Shown piece after piece: positions 44,646 to 53,191 of a DNA stretch of 64,000 nucleotides. The translations under genes and the position numbers were made by a program. Source of the DNA: Actinomyces capricornis. GTDB taxonomy: Bacteria > Actinomycetota > Actinomycetes > Actinomycetales > Actinomycetaceae. The notes under the pieces are model-generated. The model searched no databases, was not told where the DNA came from, and saw only the letters and a program-made list of their open reading frames with translations. The stretch is from assembly GCF_019974135.1 (NCBI RefSeq), contig NZ_AP025017.1:2046001-2110000 (forward strand), written 5' to 3'. Numbering within the stretch: the stretch's first letter is position 1; every line of letters begins with the position of its first letter.

Positions 44646-46211
44646 TCACTGCGCGGGGCGGAGCACCTCGGTGGGCAGGGACTCGATGAGGCGCAGCCAG
44701 ATCTCACTGGCCGTGGGGAAGGCGGGCACCGCGTGGCGCAGTCGCTCCACCGGGACCTGGCCGACGATCGCGATGGTCGCGGCGTGGATGAGCTCGCCGG
44801 CCTCCGGGCCCACGAAGGTCGCGCCCACCACGGCTCGCGTTGCGCGGTCCACCACCAGCTTGGCCTGCCCGTGGGCGTCGTCGCGCAGCAGCGCCGCACC
44901 GGCGGCGGAGGTGTAGCCCAGCTCGGCGGTGACCACCTCCAGGCCGGCATCCCGGGCCTGAGCCTCGGTCAGCCCGGTGGTCGCCACCTGCGGGTCGGTG
45001 AAGACCACCCGCGGCACCGGCACCGTCTCGGGCGCCTCCTGCGGGGTCCGGCCGGCGGCCAGGGCCGCGATCCGCTCGCCCGCCACCCGGGCCTGGTACT
45101 TGCCCATATGGGTCAGCGGCGCCCCAGTACTGGCATCCCCCACGACATAGAGCCACTGCGGCAGCCTGCCGGAGGCCACATCCTCAGCGGACAGACCCAC
45201 CGACTCCAGGCCGATGCCCTCCAGCAGGGGGCGGCGGCCCGTGGCCACCAGGATCTCATCGGCCTCATGGACCTCCTGCCCGCAGGTCACGCTCACCGGG
45301 CCGCCGTGCAGGCGACCCAGGACCGGCTCGGCCTCCACCTGCGGGCGCGTGCAGTCGCTCACCTGGGCGCCGGTGACCACCCGCACGCCCGCCTCGGCCA
45401 GGGACTCGGCCACGATCTGGGAGGCGAAGGGCTCACTGGTGGACAGCAGCCGCCTGCGCACCAGCATGGTCACCTCGCTGCCCAGCGCCGACATCCACGT
45501 CGCGGCCTCGCAGGCCACCACGCCGCCGCCCACGATGAGGAGCCGCTCGGGCACCTCGCGCACCGCGGTGACATCGCGGGAGTCCCAGGGGGCCACCTGG
45601 CCCAGCGGGCCGGGCAGTGCCGGGCGCGAGCCGGTGGCCAGCACCACCGCCTGGCGGGCCTCGAGCACCCGCTCGCCCTCGGGCCCACCGACGACGACGC
45701 GGCGCTCACCATCCAGGCGCCCCCAGCCGCGCATCACCGCGATGCCGGCCCCCTGGGCCCAGCGGACCTGGCCGGCGTCGTCGTAGTGGGAGGACCACGC
45801 ATCGCGGCGCGCCAGCAGTGCGGGCACATCCAGCTCCGCGGGCCGCAGGCCCGGCAGGCTCCGGGAGGCCGCGGCCACCTCCAGAGGGCGCAGCAGCGCC
45901 TTGGAGGGCATGCAGGCGAAGTAGGAGCACTCACCGCCCAGGAGCTCGCCCTCGACGACGGCCGCGGTCATGTCCGTGCCCTGGATGGCGTACTGGGCGG
46001 CGTTCTCCCCGGCCGGCCCGCCCCCGATGACGACGACGTCGTAGACCTGCGGGCTCTGCGCGGGCTGCGCCGCCCCGGGCTCCCCGACGGCGACGGCGGC
46101 CTCGGCCGCGATCGCCTGGCGGGCCTCCTCCACCGCCTGGGTGGTCTGCGGGATCGCGGCCCTGGTGGCGGGATCGGCCTGCGTGCTCGTGTTGCTCCTC
46201 GATGAACTCAT
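44646..46211 (-). CDS. FAD-dependent pyridine nucleotide-disulfide oxidoreductase (lipoamide dehydrogenase/mercuric reductase-like)
   Basis: 521 residues from the ATG at 46211 with GAGGA upstream. An N-terminal stretch of about 50 residues rich in Ala, Gln and Ser precedes the FAD-binding YDVVVIGGGPAGENAAQYA. The redox-active pair is Cys95 and Cys100 in GGECSYFACMPSKALLRP. The second nucleotide-binding site is LLIVGGGVVACEAATWMSAL, then YVVGDASTGAPLTHMGKYQA. The C-terminal interface has HAVPAFPTASE with the catalytic His-Glu pair (about His493, Glu503). The substrate is uncertain; no E2/E1 dehydrogenase genes or mer genes are nearby. Confidence 0.88.
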   Translation of the reverse strand: MSSSRSNTSTQADPATRAAIPQTTQAVEEARQAIAAEAAVAVGEPGAAQPAQSPQVYDVVVIGGGPAGENAAQYAIQGTDMTAAVVEGELLGGECSYFACMPSKALLRPLEVAAASRSLPGLRPAELDVPALLARRDAWSSHYDDAGQVRWAQGAGIAVMRGWGRLDGERRVVVGGPEGERVLEARQAVVLATGSRPALPGPLGQVAPWDSRDVTAVREVPERLLIVGGGVVACEAATWMSALGSEVTMLVRRRLLSTSEPFASQIVAESLAEAGVRVVTGAQVSDCTRPQVEAEPVLGRLHGGPVSVTCGQEVHEADEILVATGRRPLLEGIGLESVGLSAEDVASGRLPQWLYVVGDASTGAPLTHMGKYQARVAGERIAALAAGRTPQEAPETVPVPRVVFTDPQVATTGLTEAQARDAGLEVVTAELGYTSAAGAALLRDDAHGQAKLVVDRATRAVVGATFVGPEAGELIHAATIAIVGQVPVERLRHAVPAFPTASEIWLRLIESLPTEVLRPAQ

Positions 46212-46360
46212 GCCCCGATCCTCACACATCGCAGGTCGGGCCCTCGTCCTCCTGGGGGCGGAGACGGCCGCCGTCGGGCCCTGACGGCCCTCGTCATCCC
46301 CCGTCGTGCCCAGTGGTCCCGGCGGTCCCGATCGCCGCTGCGCCCCCGCCGCACGGCGCC

Positions 46361-47311
46361 TCAGGACTTGCGCAGCAGCACCCGGCTCATCCGGTGCTCG
46401 GCGTCCTTGCGCAGCACCAGGGTCGCCCGCCCGCGCGTGGGGGCGATGTTCTCCCGCAGGTTGACCAGGTTGACCGACTCCCACACCTGGGAGGCGGCCA
46501 CCGTGGCGATGTCGTCGGGCAGGGCCGCATAGCGGCGGAAGTAGGACCTCGGGTCGGTGAAGGCGGTGCGCTTGAGGGTCAGGAAGCGGTCCAGGTACCA
46601 GCGGCGGATATCGGCCGGATCGGCATCGACGTAGATGGAGAAGTCGATGAAGTCGCTGACCGCCAGGGTCGAGGCCCCCGGGCGGTTGCCGCGCGGCGCG
46701 GGCTGCAGGACGTTGAGGCCCTCCAGGACCAGGACGTCGGGGTGGCGCACCGTCACCTGCTCCCCGGGCAGGATGTCGTAGCGGGTGTGGGAGTACACCG
46801 GCGCGCTGACGCTGGGCGCCCCCGATTTCACCGCCGCCACGAAGTCCAGCAGGGCCCGCCGGTCGTAGGACTCCGGGAAGCCCTTGCGCGCCAGCAGCCC
46901 GCGCTCCTCCAGCACGGCATTGGGCAGCAGGAAGCCATCGGTGGTGACTAGGTCCACACGCGGTGTTGCCGTGAAGCGCCGCAGCAGGTGGGCGATGAGG
47001 CGAGCGGTCGTGGACTTGCCCACAGCCACGGATCCGGCCACCGCCACGATGAAGGGCGTGGGGGCCTCGTCCACCCCCAGGAAGCCGGAGGTGCGCCGCG
47101 CCCGCTCGCGGGTGGCGGCGATGTAGTCCTCCAGCAGCGCGGTCAGCGGGCGGTAGACGGCGTCGACCTCCGCCAGGTCCGTGGGGTCGCCCAGCCCCCG
47201 GAGCTTCTCGACATCGGCCTGAGTCAGCGGAAGGGGGGTGGAGGAGGCCAGGGCCGCCCACTGGTGGCGGTCCAGCTCGATATAGGGCGAGGCGCCCTGC
47301 GGTGAGATCAC
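46361..47311 (-). CDS. coaA: Pantothenate kinase, type I
   Basis: The first committed step of coenzyme A synthesis. 316 residues from GTG 47311. P-loop GSVAVGKST at 93-101; VDLVTTDGFLLPNAVLEERG, KGFPESYDRRALLDFV and DFSIYVDADPADIRRWYLDR are family hallmarks. A CACACT -10-like box lies 6 bases before the start on the minus strand. Type I kinases are normally feedback-inhibited by CoA. Confidence 0.95.
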   Translation of the reverse strand: MISPQGASPYIELDRHQWAALASSTPLPLTQADVEKLRGLGDPTDLAEVDAVYRPLTALLEDYIAATRERARRTSGFLGVDEAPTPFIVAVAGSVAVGKSTTARLIAHLLRRFTATPRVDLVTTDGFLLPNAVLEERGLLARKGFPESYDRRALLDFVAAVKSGAPSVSAPVYSHTRYDILPGEQVTVRHPDVLVLEGLNVLQPAPRGNRPGASTLAVSDFIDFSIYVDADPADIRRWYLDRFLTLKRTAFTDPRSYFRRYAALPDDIATVAASQVWESVNLVNLRENIAPTRGRATLVLRKDAEHRMSRVLLRKS

Positions 47312-47398
47312 CGGGACAGTGTGGCAAATCCTGCGGCCCGCCCGGGCCCCTCGGGCCGCGGGCCGTCACGGATCACACCGTCTCATCCCTGTGGCGCA

Positions 47399-47428
47399 TT
47401 GGCATGAGCGGCGCGGGCGTGATTCGAT
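47399..47428 (+). promoter_or_regulatory. Promoter of glmS, leaderless
   Basis: TTGGCA (47399-47404), an 18-bp spacer and TTCGAT (47423-47428) end 6 bases before ATG 47435. No ribosome binding site is seen, so the transcript is probably leaderless. Confidence 0.55.
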
Positions 47429-47434
47429 CATGAC

Positions 47435-49327
47435 ATGTGTGGAATTGTCGGCCATGTTGGCCCCCTGACCGAATCAGGATCCGACCGCTCCCTGACAGTG
47501 CTGCTCGACGGCCTCAGCCGTCTGGAGTACCGGGGCTACGACTCGGCCGGGGTCGCCCTGGTGGGCGATGAGGAGATAGACACGGTCAAGGCCGCCGGCA
47601 AGCTCGAGGGCCTGCGCACCGCCCTGAAGGAGACGCCCCCCTGCCTGGCCACCGCCGGGATCGGCCACACCCGCTGGGCCACCCACGGCGGCCCGACGAC
47701 GGCCAACGCCCACCCCCACTGCGCCGGGCGCCTGGCGGTGGTCCACAACGGCATCATCGAGAACTTCCGCCCCCTGCGCGAGGAGGTCGAGGCCGCCGGC
47801 CGCGAGCTCCTGTCCGACACCGACACCGAGGTGGTCGCCCACGTCCTGGACATGGACTACTCCGAGCGCCTGGCCCTGGCGGGGGAGGGCGCCGACGCCG
47901 CCTCCATCCTGGTGGCCTCCATGCGCGCGGTCTCGGCCCGCCTGGAGGGCACCTTCGCCCTGCTGGCCGTCAGCCAGGACGCCCCCGGTGCCATCGTGGC
48001 CGCCCGCCGCTCCAGCCCCCTGGTCATCGGCCTGGGCGAGGGCGAGAACTTCCTGGGCTCCGACGTTGCCGCCTTCGTGGCCTTCACCAAGCGGGCCGCC
48101 GAGGTCGGCGATGACCAGGTGCTCCTGCTCACCAACGACGAGGTCCGCGTGTGGGACAGCGAGGGCAGGGCCGTGGAGCCGGCCACCTGGGAGGTCTCCT
48201 GGGACGCCTCGGCCGCGGTCAAGGGCGGCTACGACACCTTCATGGACAAGGAGATCCACGACCAGCCCACGGCGGTGGCCGACACCCTGCGCGGGCGCTT
48301 CGACGAGCGCGGCGAGCTCCAGCTCGACGAGATGCGCGTGGACCCGGCCGTGCTGCGCAGCGTGGACAAGATCATCGTCGTGGCCTGTGGGACGGCCTCC
48401 TACGCGGGCCACGTGGCCAAGTACGCCATCGAGCACTGGTGCCGGGTGCCCGTGGAGGTCGAGCTGGCCCACGAGTTCCGCTACCGCGACCCCGTGGTCT
48501 CCGAGAAGACCCTGACCGTGGCGATCTCCCAGTCGGGGGAGACCATGGACACCATCCAGGCCATCCGCCACGCCCGCGAGCAGGGCTCCAAGGTCCTGGC
48601 CATCGTCAACACCTACGGCTCGACCATCGCCCGCGAGTCCGACGCCGTGCTCTACACCCACGCCGGCCCCGAGGTGGCGGTGGCCTCCACCAAGGCCTTC
48701 CTGGCCCAGATCACCGCCTGCTACCTGCTGGGCCTCTACCTGGCCCAGCTGCGCGGCACCAAGTGGGCCGACGAGGTGATCGACTACCTCGACAAGCTCG
48801 GCCGGATGCCCGAGAGCATCCAGCGGATCCTCGATGAGCAGGAGCAGAGCATCAAGGACCTGGGCCAGGAGCTGGCCTCGCAGAGCTCCTTCCTGTTCCT
48901 GGGGCGCCACGTGGGCTTCCCCGTGGCCCTGGAGGGGGCGCTCAAGCTCAAGGAGCTGGCCTACGTCCACGCCGAGGGCTTCGCCGCCGGCGAGCTCAAG
49001 CACGGGCCGATCGCCCTGGTGGAGGAGGGCCTGCCGGTCTTCGTCATCGTCCCCACCCCGCGCCGCCCCATGCTGCACGGCAAGGTCATCTCCAACATCC
49101 AGGAGATCCGGGCCCGCGGGGCGCGCACCATCGTCATCGCCGAGGAGGGGGACACCGCGGTGGAGCCCTTCGCCGACCACATCATCCGGGTCCCGGCCAC
49201 CCCGACCCTCATGATGCCGCTGCTGACCGTGGTGCCCCTCCAGATCTTCGCGGCCGCCCTGGCCACCGCCAAGGGCCTGGACGTCGACCAGCCCCGCAAC
49301 CTGGCCAAGTCCGTCACCGTCGAGTAG
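47435..49327 (+). CDS. glmS: Glutamine-fructose-6-phosphate aminotransferase
   Basis: Makes glucosamine-6-phosphate from fructose-6-phosphate and glutamine, the entry to amino-sugar synthesis. 630 residues. The glutaminase Cys2 is exposed after Met removal (MCGIVGHVG). LEYRGYDSAGVAL, TRWATHGGPTTANAHPH and HNGIIENF complete that domain. Two SIS sugar-isomerase domains follow (ACGTASYAGHVAKYAIE, then SSFLFLGRHVGFPVALEGAL), and the C-terminus is LDVDQPRNLAKSVTVE. No glmS ribozyme is expected in this lineage, and none was seen. Confidence 0.97.
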   Translation: MCGIVGHVGPLTESGSDRSLTVLLDGLSRLEYRGYDSAGVALVGDEEIDTVKAAGKLEGLRTALKETPPCLATAGIGHTRWATHGGPTTANAHPHCAGRLAVVHNGIIENFRPLREEVEAAGRELLSDTDTEVVAHVLDMDYSERLALAGEGADAASILVASMRAVSARLEGTFALLAVSQDAPGAIVAARRSSPLVIGLGEGENFLGSDVAAFVAFTKRAAEVGDDQVLLLTNDEVRVWDSEGRAVEPATWEVSWDASAAVKGGYDTFMDKEIHDQPTAVADTLRGRFDERGELQLDEMRVDPAVLRSVDKIIVVACGTASYAGHVAKYAIEHWCRVPVEVELAHEFRYRDPVVSEKTLTVAISQSGETMDTIQAIRHAREQGSKVLAIVNTYGSTIARESDAVLYTHAGPEVAVASTKAFLAQITACYLLGLYLAQLRGTKWADEVIDYLDKLGRMPESIQRILDEQEQSIKDLGQELASQSSFLFLGRHVGFPVALEGALKLKELAYVHAEGFAAGELKHGPIALVEEGLPVFVIVPTPRRPMLHGKVISNIQEIRARGARTIVIAEEGDTAVEPFADHIIRVPATPTLMMPLLTVVPLQIFAAALATAKGLDVDQPRNLAKSVTVE

Positions 49328-49350
49328 CCGGGGCCCACCGACCCGCCTAC

Positions 49351-49386
49351 CGGGCCGGGGCGGCGGATCCTGCCCGCCCCGGCCCG
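49351..49386 (+). terminator. Terminator after glmS
   Basis: A perfect 13-bp stem CGGGCCGGGGCGG and complement with a 10-nt loop, 23 bases after the glmS stop. A second hairpin (about 49429-49456) faces the convergent acpS. Confidence 0.8.
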
Positions 49387-49469
49387 GTCCCGGCCGGGCG
49401 TGCGCTGAGGGGGCGTGCGCTGCCTGGAGGGCCCCCGAGCCCGCGCCCGGGGGCCTGCTGTGCTGGGGC

Positions 49470-49856
49470 TCAGGCCGCGGCGACGACGAAGGCCAGCGCC
49501 ATGCCGCCGTCGTGCCCCAGCGAGAGGTACCAGTGCCCGATGCCCGCCTCCGCGGCGATGGAGGCGGCCACGCCGCGCAGGCGCAGGCGCGGCGGGGTAC
49601 CGGGGGCCGAGACGACCTCGACCTCGCGGTAGGACCAGCCCTGCGGCGGGGTGCGGTCCTGCTCGGCGCAGGCACTGCCCAGGGCTTTGAGCACCGCCTC
49701 CTTGGCGGCCAGCCGCGCCGCCAGGGACTCGGGGCGCCCGGCGCAGGCCTCCAGCTCGCCGGGGGTGAAGAGCCGTTCCTTGAGCCGGTGCACCCGATCC
49801 AGGTAGCCGTTGAGGCGGACGATATCGACCAGGTCGGTTCCTGCAGCGCGGATCAC
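49470..49856 (-). CDS. acpS: Holo-[acyl-carrier-protein] synthase
   Basis: Transfers phosphopantetheine from CoA to acyl carrier protein. 128 residues from GTG 49856; the longer open frame upstream has no homology. AGTDLVDIVRLNGYLDR carries the Mg-binding Asp, and ESLAARLAAKEAVLKALG carries the second metal ligand Glu and the catalytic Lys. It is convergent with glmS and divergent from the nnr gene. It uses CoA made by the CoaA pathway. Confidence 0.94.
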   Translation of the reverse strand: MIRAAGTDLVDIVRLNGYLDRVHRLKERLFTPGELEACAGRPESLAARLAAKEAVLKALGSACAEQDRTPPQGWSYREVEVVSAPGTPPRLRLRGVAASIAAEAGIGHWYLSLGHDGGMALAFVVAAA

Positions 49857-49862
49857 TGTGCC

Positions 49863-49868
49863 ATTGTG
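49863..49868 (-). promoter_or_regulatory. -10-like box for leaderless acpS
   Basis: On the minus strand CACAAT ends 6 bases before GTG 49856. Confidence 0.4.
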
Positions 49869-49941
49869 CCGGAATCGTGACCCTCTCGCGGCCTGAGCGG
49901 CCCGAGCGGCCCGGATACGGGACGGCGCCGGGCGCGGGCGG

Positions 49942-49947
49942 GACAAT
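49942..49947 (+). promoter_or_regulatory. -10-like box for leaderless nnr gene
   Basis: GACAAT ends 7 bases before ATG 49955 and supports that start over the upstream open frame. Confidence 0.4.
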
Positions 49948-49954
49948 GGGGGCC

Positions 49955-51574
49955 ATGAGCCCCACCCTCGCCGCCGACGCCGCCTGGCCGGCCGCCGCGA
50001 TCGCCGCCGCCGAGGCCCCGCTGACGGCGGGCACCGACCGCTACATGAGGGCCGCCGCCCACGCTGTGACCGCAGCGGCCCTCGACGAGCTGCGCGGGCA
50101 CCGCGCCGGCGCGGCCGGCGCCCGGGTCCTGGCCCTGGTCGGGGGCGGGCACAACGGCGCCGACACCCTCCTGGCCGCGGCCGCCCTGGCCCGGCGCGGC
50201 TGCGCCGTCAGCGCCGCACTGGCCACCGACCACCCCCTGCCCGCGGCCCTGGACCGGGCCCGGGACGCGGGTGTGCGCCTCGCCGGCGACCCCCGGGAGG
50301 CGGTGGGGGCCTTCCTGGAGGCCGGGGGAGACCTGGTTCTCGACGGCCTGACCGGTATCGGGGCTACCGGCGGGCTGCGCCCCCGGGCCGCCGCCCTCAT
50401 CGCCCCGCTCCTGGAGTGCACTGCCGGGAGCGCCGGCGCCACTGAGCCGGCCGGCGGGCGCCCCTTCCGCGTGCTGGCCGTGGACCTGCCCAGCGGCACT
50501 GGCGTCGACGACGGGACCCTGCCCGCACCGGTGCTGCCGGCCGACCGCACCGTGACCTTCACCTGCCTCAAGGCCGCCCTGTGCCTGCCGCCGGCCTGCC
50601 GCCTGGCAGGGCGGGTGGAGGTGGTCGACCTGGGCCTGCCGGTGCCCCAGGGCCCGCCCACGGTCATGCGACCGGCCCGCGCCGGCCTGGCCCTGCCCGC
50701 ACCCGGCCCCGAGGATCACAAGTACACCCGCGGCGTCGTCGGGCTGTGGGCCGGGAGCCGGGCCTACCCCGGCGCCGGGCTGCTGGCCGCCTCCGGGGCG
50801 GCCAGGGCGGGGGCGGGCATGGTGCGCCTCCACGCCCCGCGCCGGGTCGAGGACCTCGTCCTGTCCGCCCGCCCCGAGGTCGTGACCGCCCCCGGCCGCT
50901 GCCAGGCGGTGGTTCTGGGCCCGGGCGTCGACCCGGCCGATGAGCCCCGCGCCGCCGAGCTCACGGCGGTGCTCAGCTCCTGCCTCGACGACGGCGGGAG
51001 CCCCCGGGCCGCAGGCGCCCCCGCAGTCATCGACGCCGGGGCCCTGCCGCTGCTGGCCGACCTGGTGGCCCGGGGAGCGCGCTGCGGGCCCCAGCACCTC
51101 CTGAGCCCGCATGCCGGGGAGGCCGCCGCCGCGCTGAGCGCCCTGGCCGCCTCCGCGCGCCCCCACTGGGACCGGGCCCGGGTGGAGGCCGATCCGGGCC
51201 GCGCGGCCCTGCGGCTCAGTGGGCTCACCGGCGCCACCGTGGTGCTCAAGGGCTCTCCCACCCTCATCGCCTCGCCGGGCCACCCGCTGTGCAGCGTGCC
51301 GGCCGGCCCCGGCTGGGTGGGGACCGCCGGCAGCGGGGACGTCCTGGCCGGGATCCTGGGGGCCCTCCTGGCCGGGGCCGCCGTCGCCTGGGAGGCCGGC
51401 GCGCTCGCCCCCAGCGCCCCGGAGGCGGTGCGCGTGGCCGCCACCGCCGTGCGCCTCCACGCCCTGGCCGGGACCCTGGCCGCCGACCGGCAGGGTGTGG
51501 GCACCCCCATCGTCGCCATGGATATCGCCGAGGCCGTCCCGCGGGCCTGGGCGGCCCTGCTGGTCGAGTCCTGA
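49955..51574 (+). CDS. nnr: Bifunctional NAD(P)H-hydrate epimerase / ADP-dependent dehydratase
   Basis: Repairs hydrated NADH and NADPH. 539 residues from ATG 49955. The N-terminal epimerase (NnrE) shows ALVGGGHNGADTLLAAAALA and VLAVDLPSGTGVDDGTL. The C-terminal dehydratase (NnrD) shows HKYTRGVVGLWAGSRAYPGA, a phosphate-binding VVLKGSPTLI and the catalytic-loop signature GTAGSGDVLAGILGALLAGA. The usual epimerase GNNGGDG is GHNGADT here, a mild departure. It is followed by alr about 100 bases downstream. Confidence 0.94.
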   Translation: MSPTLAADAAWPAAAIAAAEAPLTAGTDRYMRAAAHAVTAAALDELRGHRAGAAGARVLALVGGGHNGADTLLAAAALARRGCAVSAALATDHPLPAALDRARDAGVRLAGDPREAVGAFLEAGGDLVLDGLTGIGATGGLRPRAAALIAPLLECTAGSAGATEPAGGRPFRVLAVDLPSGTGVDDGTLPAPVLPADRTVTFTCLKAALCLPPACRLAGRVEVVDLGLPVPQGPPTVMRPARAGLALPAPGPEDHKYTRGVVGLWAGSRAYPGAGLLAASGAARAGAGMVRLHAPRRVEDLVLSARPEVVTAPGRCQAVVLGPGVDPADEPRAAELTAVLSSCLDDGGSPRAAGAPAVIDAGALPLLADLVARGARCGPQHLLSPHAGEAAAALSALAASARPHWDRARVEADPGRAALRLSGLTGATVVLKGSPTLIASPGHPLCSVPAGPGWVGTAGSGDVLAGILGALLAGAAVAWEAGALAPSAPEAVRVAATAVRLHALAGTLAADRQGVGTPIVAMDIAEAVPRAWAALLVES

Positions 51575-51666
51575 GCCGCCCAGCGGCGGTGGCGGATAGG
51601 GCCGGCATGGCGGGGGGCGGTCCGGCCATCCCGGGCCGTTATTGGGCATGCGGGCTCAAGGAGTGC

Positions 51667-51672
51667 AACAAT
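51667..51672 (+). promoter_or_regulatory. -10-like box for leaderless alr
   Basis: AACAAT ends 6 bases before GTG 51679. Confidence 0.4.
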
Positions 51673-51678
51673 CGCACT

Positions 51679-53139
51679 GTGAGTACGCGGCTGGAGGCGA
51701 TGTTGCAGGGTGCTGCGGGCACTGGTCCCGCCACGGGCCACCCCGCGGGTGGGCCCGCGGTCCCGGACGCCGGCCCTGATCCCTGCGGGGCGGCGGCCAC
51801 CGCGCGCGCCGTGGTGGACCTGGAGGCGATCGCCCACAACGCCCGGGTCCTGGCCGCCCGCGCCGCCACCCCCTGGATGGCCGTGGTCAAGGCCGATGCC
51901 TACGGGCACGGCCTGGGTCCCGTGGCCACCACCTGCCTGGACGCCGGTGCCACCTGGCTGGGGGTGGCCCAGCTCGCCGAGGCGCTGCACCTGCGCTCCC
52001 TGCTGGACCGGGCCGGCATCGCCCGCCCCGCCCCCGGCCCCGAGGCGCTGCCCACCCCTCAGGCCCCCCGCCTGCTGACCTGGATCACCCCCGTGCTCAG
52101 CGCCCGCCATGCCGCCGCCCCGGGCGCGGCCCTGCGCCTGGCCCTGGAGGCCGACCTGGACCTCTCGGTCAACTCGGTGGCCCAGCTCGAGGCGATCAGT
52201 GCGGCCGCCCGCGCCCAGGGCGCCACCGCCCGCATCCACTTCAAGGTCGATACCGGCATGTCCCGGGCCGGGGCCGTGGCCGAGGACCTGCCCGAGTTGG
52301 CCGAGGCAGTGGCGCAGGCCCAGGGGGAGGGGGTCGTGGCCATGGTGGGCCTGTGGTCCCACCTCTCGCGCGCCGACGAGCCCGAGTCCGGCTCCACCGA
52401 GGAGCACCTGACCAGATTCCGGGCGGCCGAGGAGGTGGTGCGCCAGGCGGGGCTGCGCCCGCGCATCCGCCACCTGGCGGCCACCGGGGGGCTCCTGTGG
52501 CACCCCGAGGCTCGCCTGGACCTGGTGCGCGCCGGCATCGGCCTGTACGGCCTGAGCCCCGAGCCCGCCCTGGCCTCCAGCGCGCAGCTGGGCCTGCGCC
52601 CCGCCATGAGGCTGGAGGCCGCCCTCCTGCAGGTCAAGCGCATCGAGGCCGGCCAGGCGGTCTCCTACGGCGGCACCTGGAGCGCCCCCACCCCCCGCTG
52701 GGTGGGCCTGGTCCCCCTGGGCTACTCCGACGGGATTCCCCGCGCGGCCTCCTCCTGCGGGCCGGTGGCGGTGGGCGCCCTGCGCACCACCATCGTCGGC
52801 AGGGTCTGCATGGACCAGGTGGTCATCGACCTGGGCCCCGCGACCGATGACCACGGAGCCCCCCTGCCCGCCCCGGCGCAGCCCGGCGACCTCGCCGTCC
52901 TGTGGGGCGACCCCGCCGGCGATCGGGACGACGTCGCCGACCGCCCTGGCGGCCAGGTCGGCGGTGGGGCGACCAGCGCCGTCGGCAGCGACCGGGGCGA
53001 TGAGGGCGGCAGTGCCAGCGGCGGTCCCCGGCGCGCCCCGGTGCCCAGTGCCGATGACTGGGCGCTGGCCTGCGGAACCATCAACTACGAGATCGTGACC
53101 CGATTGGGGCCGCGGGTGCCGCGCTGCTATGCGCTCTAG
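51679..53139 (+). CDS. alr: Alanine racemase
   Basis: Makes D-alanine for peptidoglycan with pyridoxal phosphate. 486 residues, about 100 more than usual. The PLP Lys71 is in MAVVKADAYGHGLGPVA. SVNSVAQLEAISAAAR, HFKVDTGMSRAGA, the catalytic Tyr in AVSYGGTWSAP and RVCMDQVVIDLG are present. Extra length comes from an N-terminal tail of about 40 residues, a Pro/Ala loop near 115-130, and a Gly/Asp/Ser-rich insert at about 415-456, just before the conserved CGTINYEIVTRLGPRVPR. The start GTG 51679 is supported by its promoter position. Confidence 0.94.
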   Translation: MSTRLEAMLQGAAGTGPATGHPAGGPAVPDAGPDPCGAAATARAVVDLEAIAHNARVLAARAATPWMAVVKADAYGHGLGPVATTCLDAGATWLGVAQLAEALHLRSLLDRAGIARPAPGPEALPTPQAPRLLTWITPVLSARHAAAPGAALRLALEADLDLSVNSVAQLEAISAAARAQGATARIHFKVDTGMSRAGAVAEDLPELAEAVAQAQGEGVVAMVGLWSHLSRADEPESGSTEEHLTRFRAAEEVVRQAGLRPRIRHLAATGGLLWHPEARLDLVRAGIGLYGLSPEPALASSAQLGLRPAMRLEAALLQVKRIEAGQAVSYGGTWSAPTPRWVGLVPLGYSDGIPRAASSCGPVAVGALRTTIVGRVCMDQVVIDLGPATDDHGAPLPAPAQPGDLAVLWGDPAGDRDDVADRPGGQVGGGATSAVGSDRGDEGGSASGGPRRAPVPSADDWALACGTINYEIVTRLGPRVPRCYAL

Positions 53140-53153
53140 GGCCCGGGGTCGGC

Positions 53154-53182
53154 TAATGTCAGCCATGTCCCCCACCCGATGA
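53154..53182 (+). promoter_or_regulatory. -10 box and possible 5-codon leader ORF before tsaE
   Basis: TAATGT (53154-53159) is followed by ATG 53165, which opens a tiny frame encoding MSPTR that ends with TGA at 53180-53182. The tsaE GTG follows 9 bases later behind GAGGAG. It may be chance. Confidence 0.25.
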
Positions 53183-53191
53183 GGAGCCGTC

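Noticed and set aside
47328..47434. glmS ribozyme upstream of glmS
   Set aside because: The spacer is about 120 bases, with no recognisable ribozyme core, and the promoter places transcription start at the ATG.
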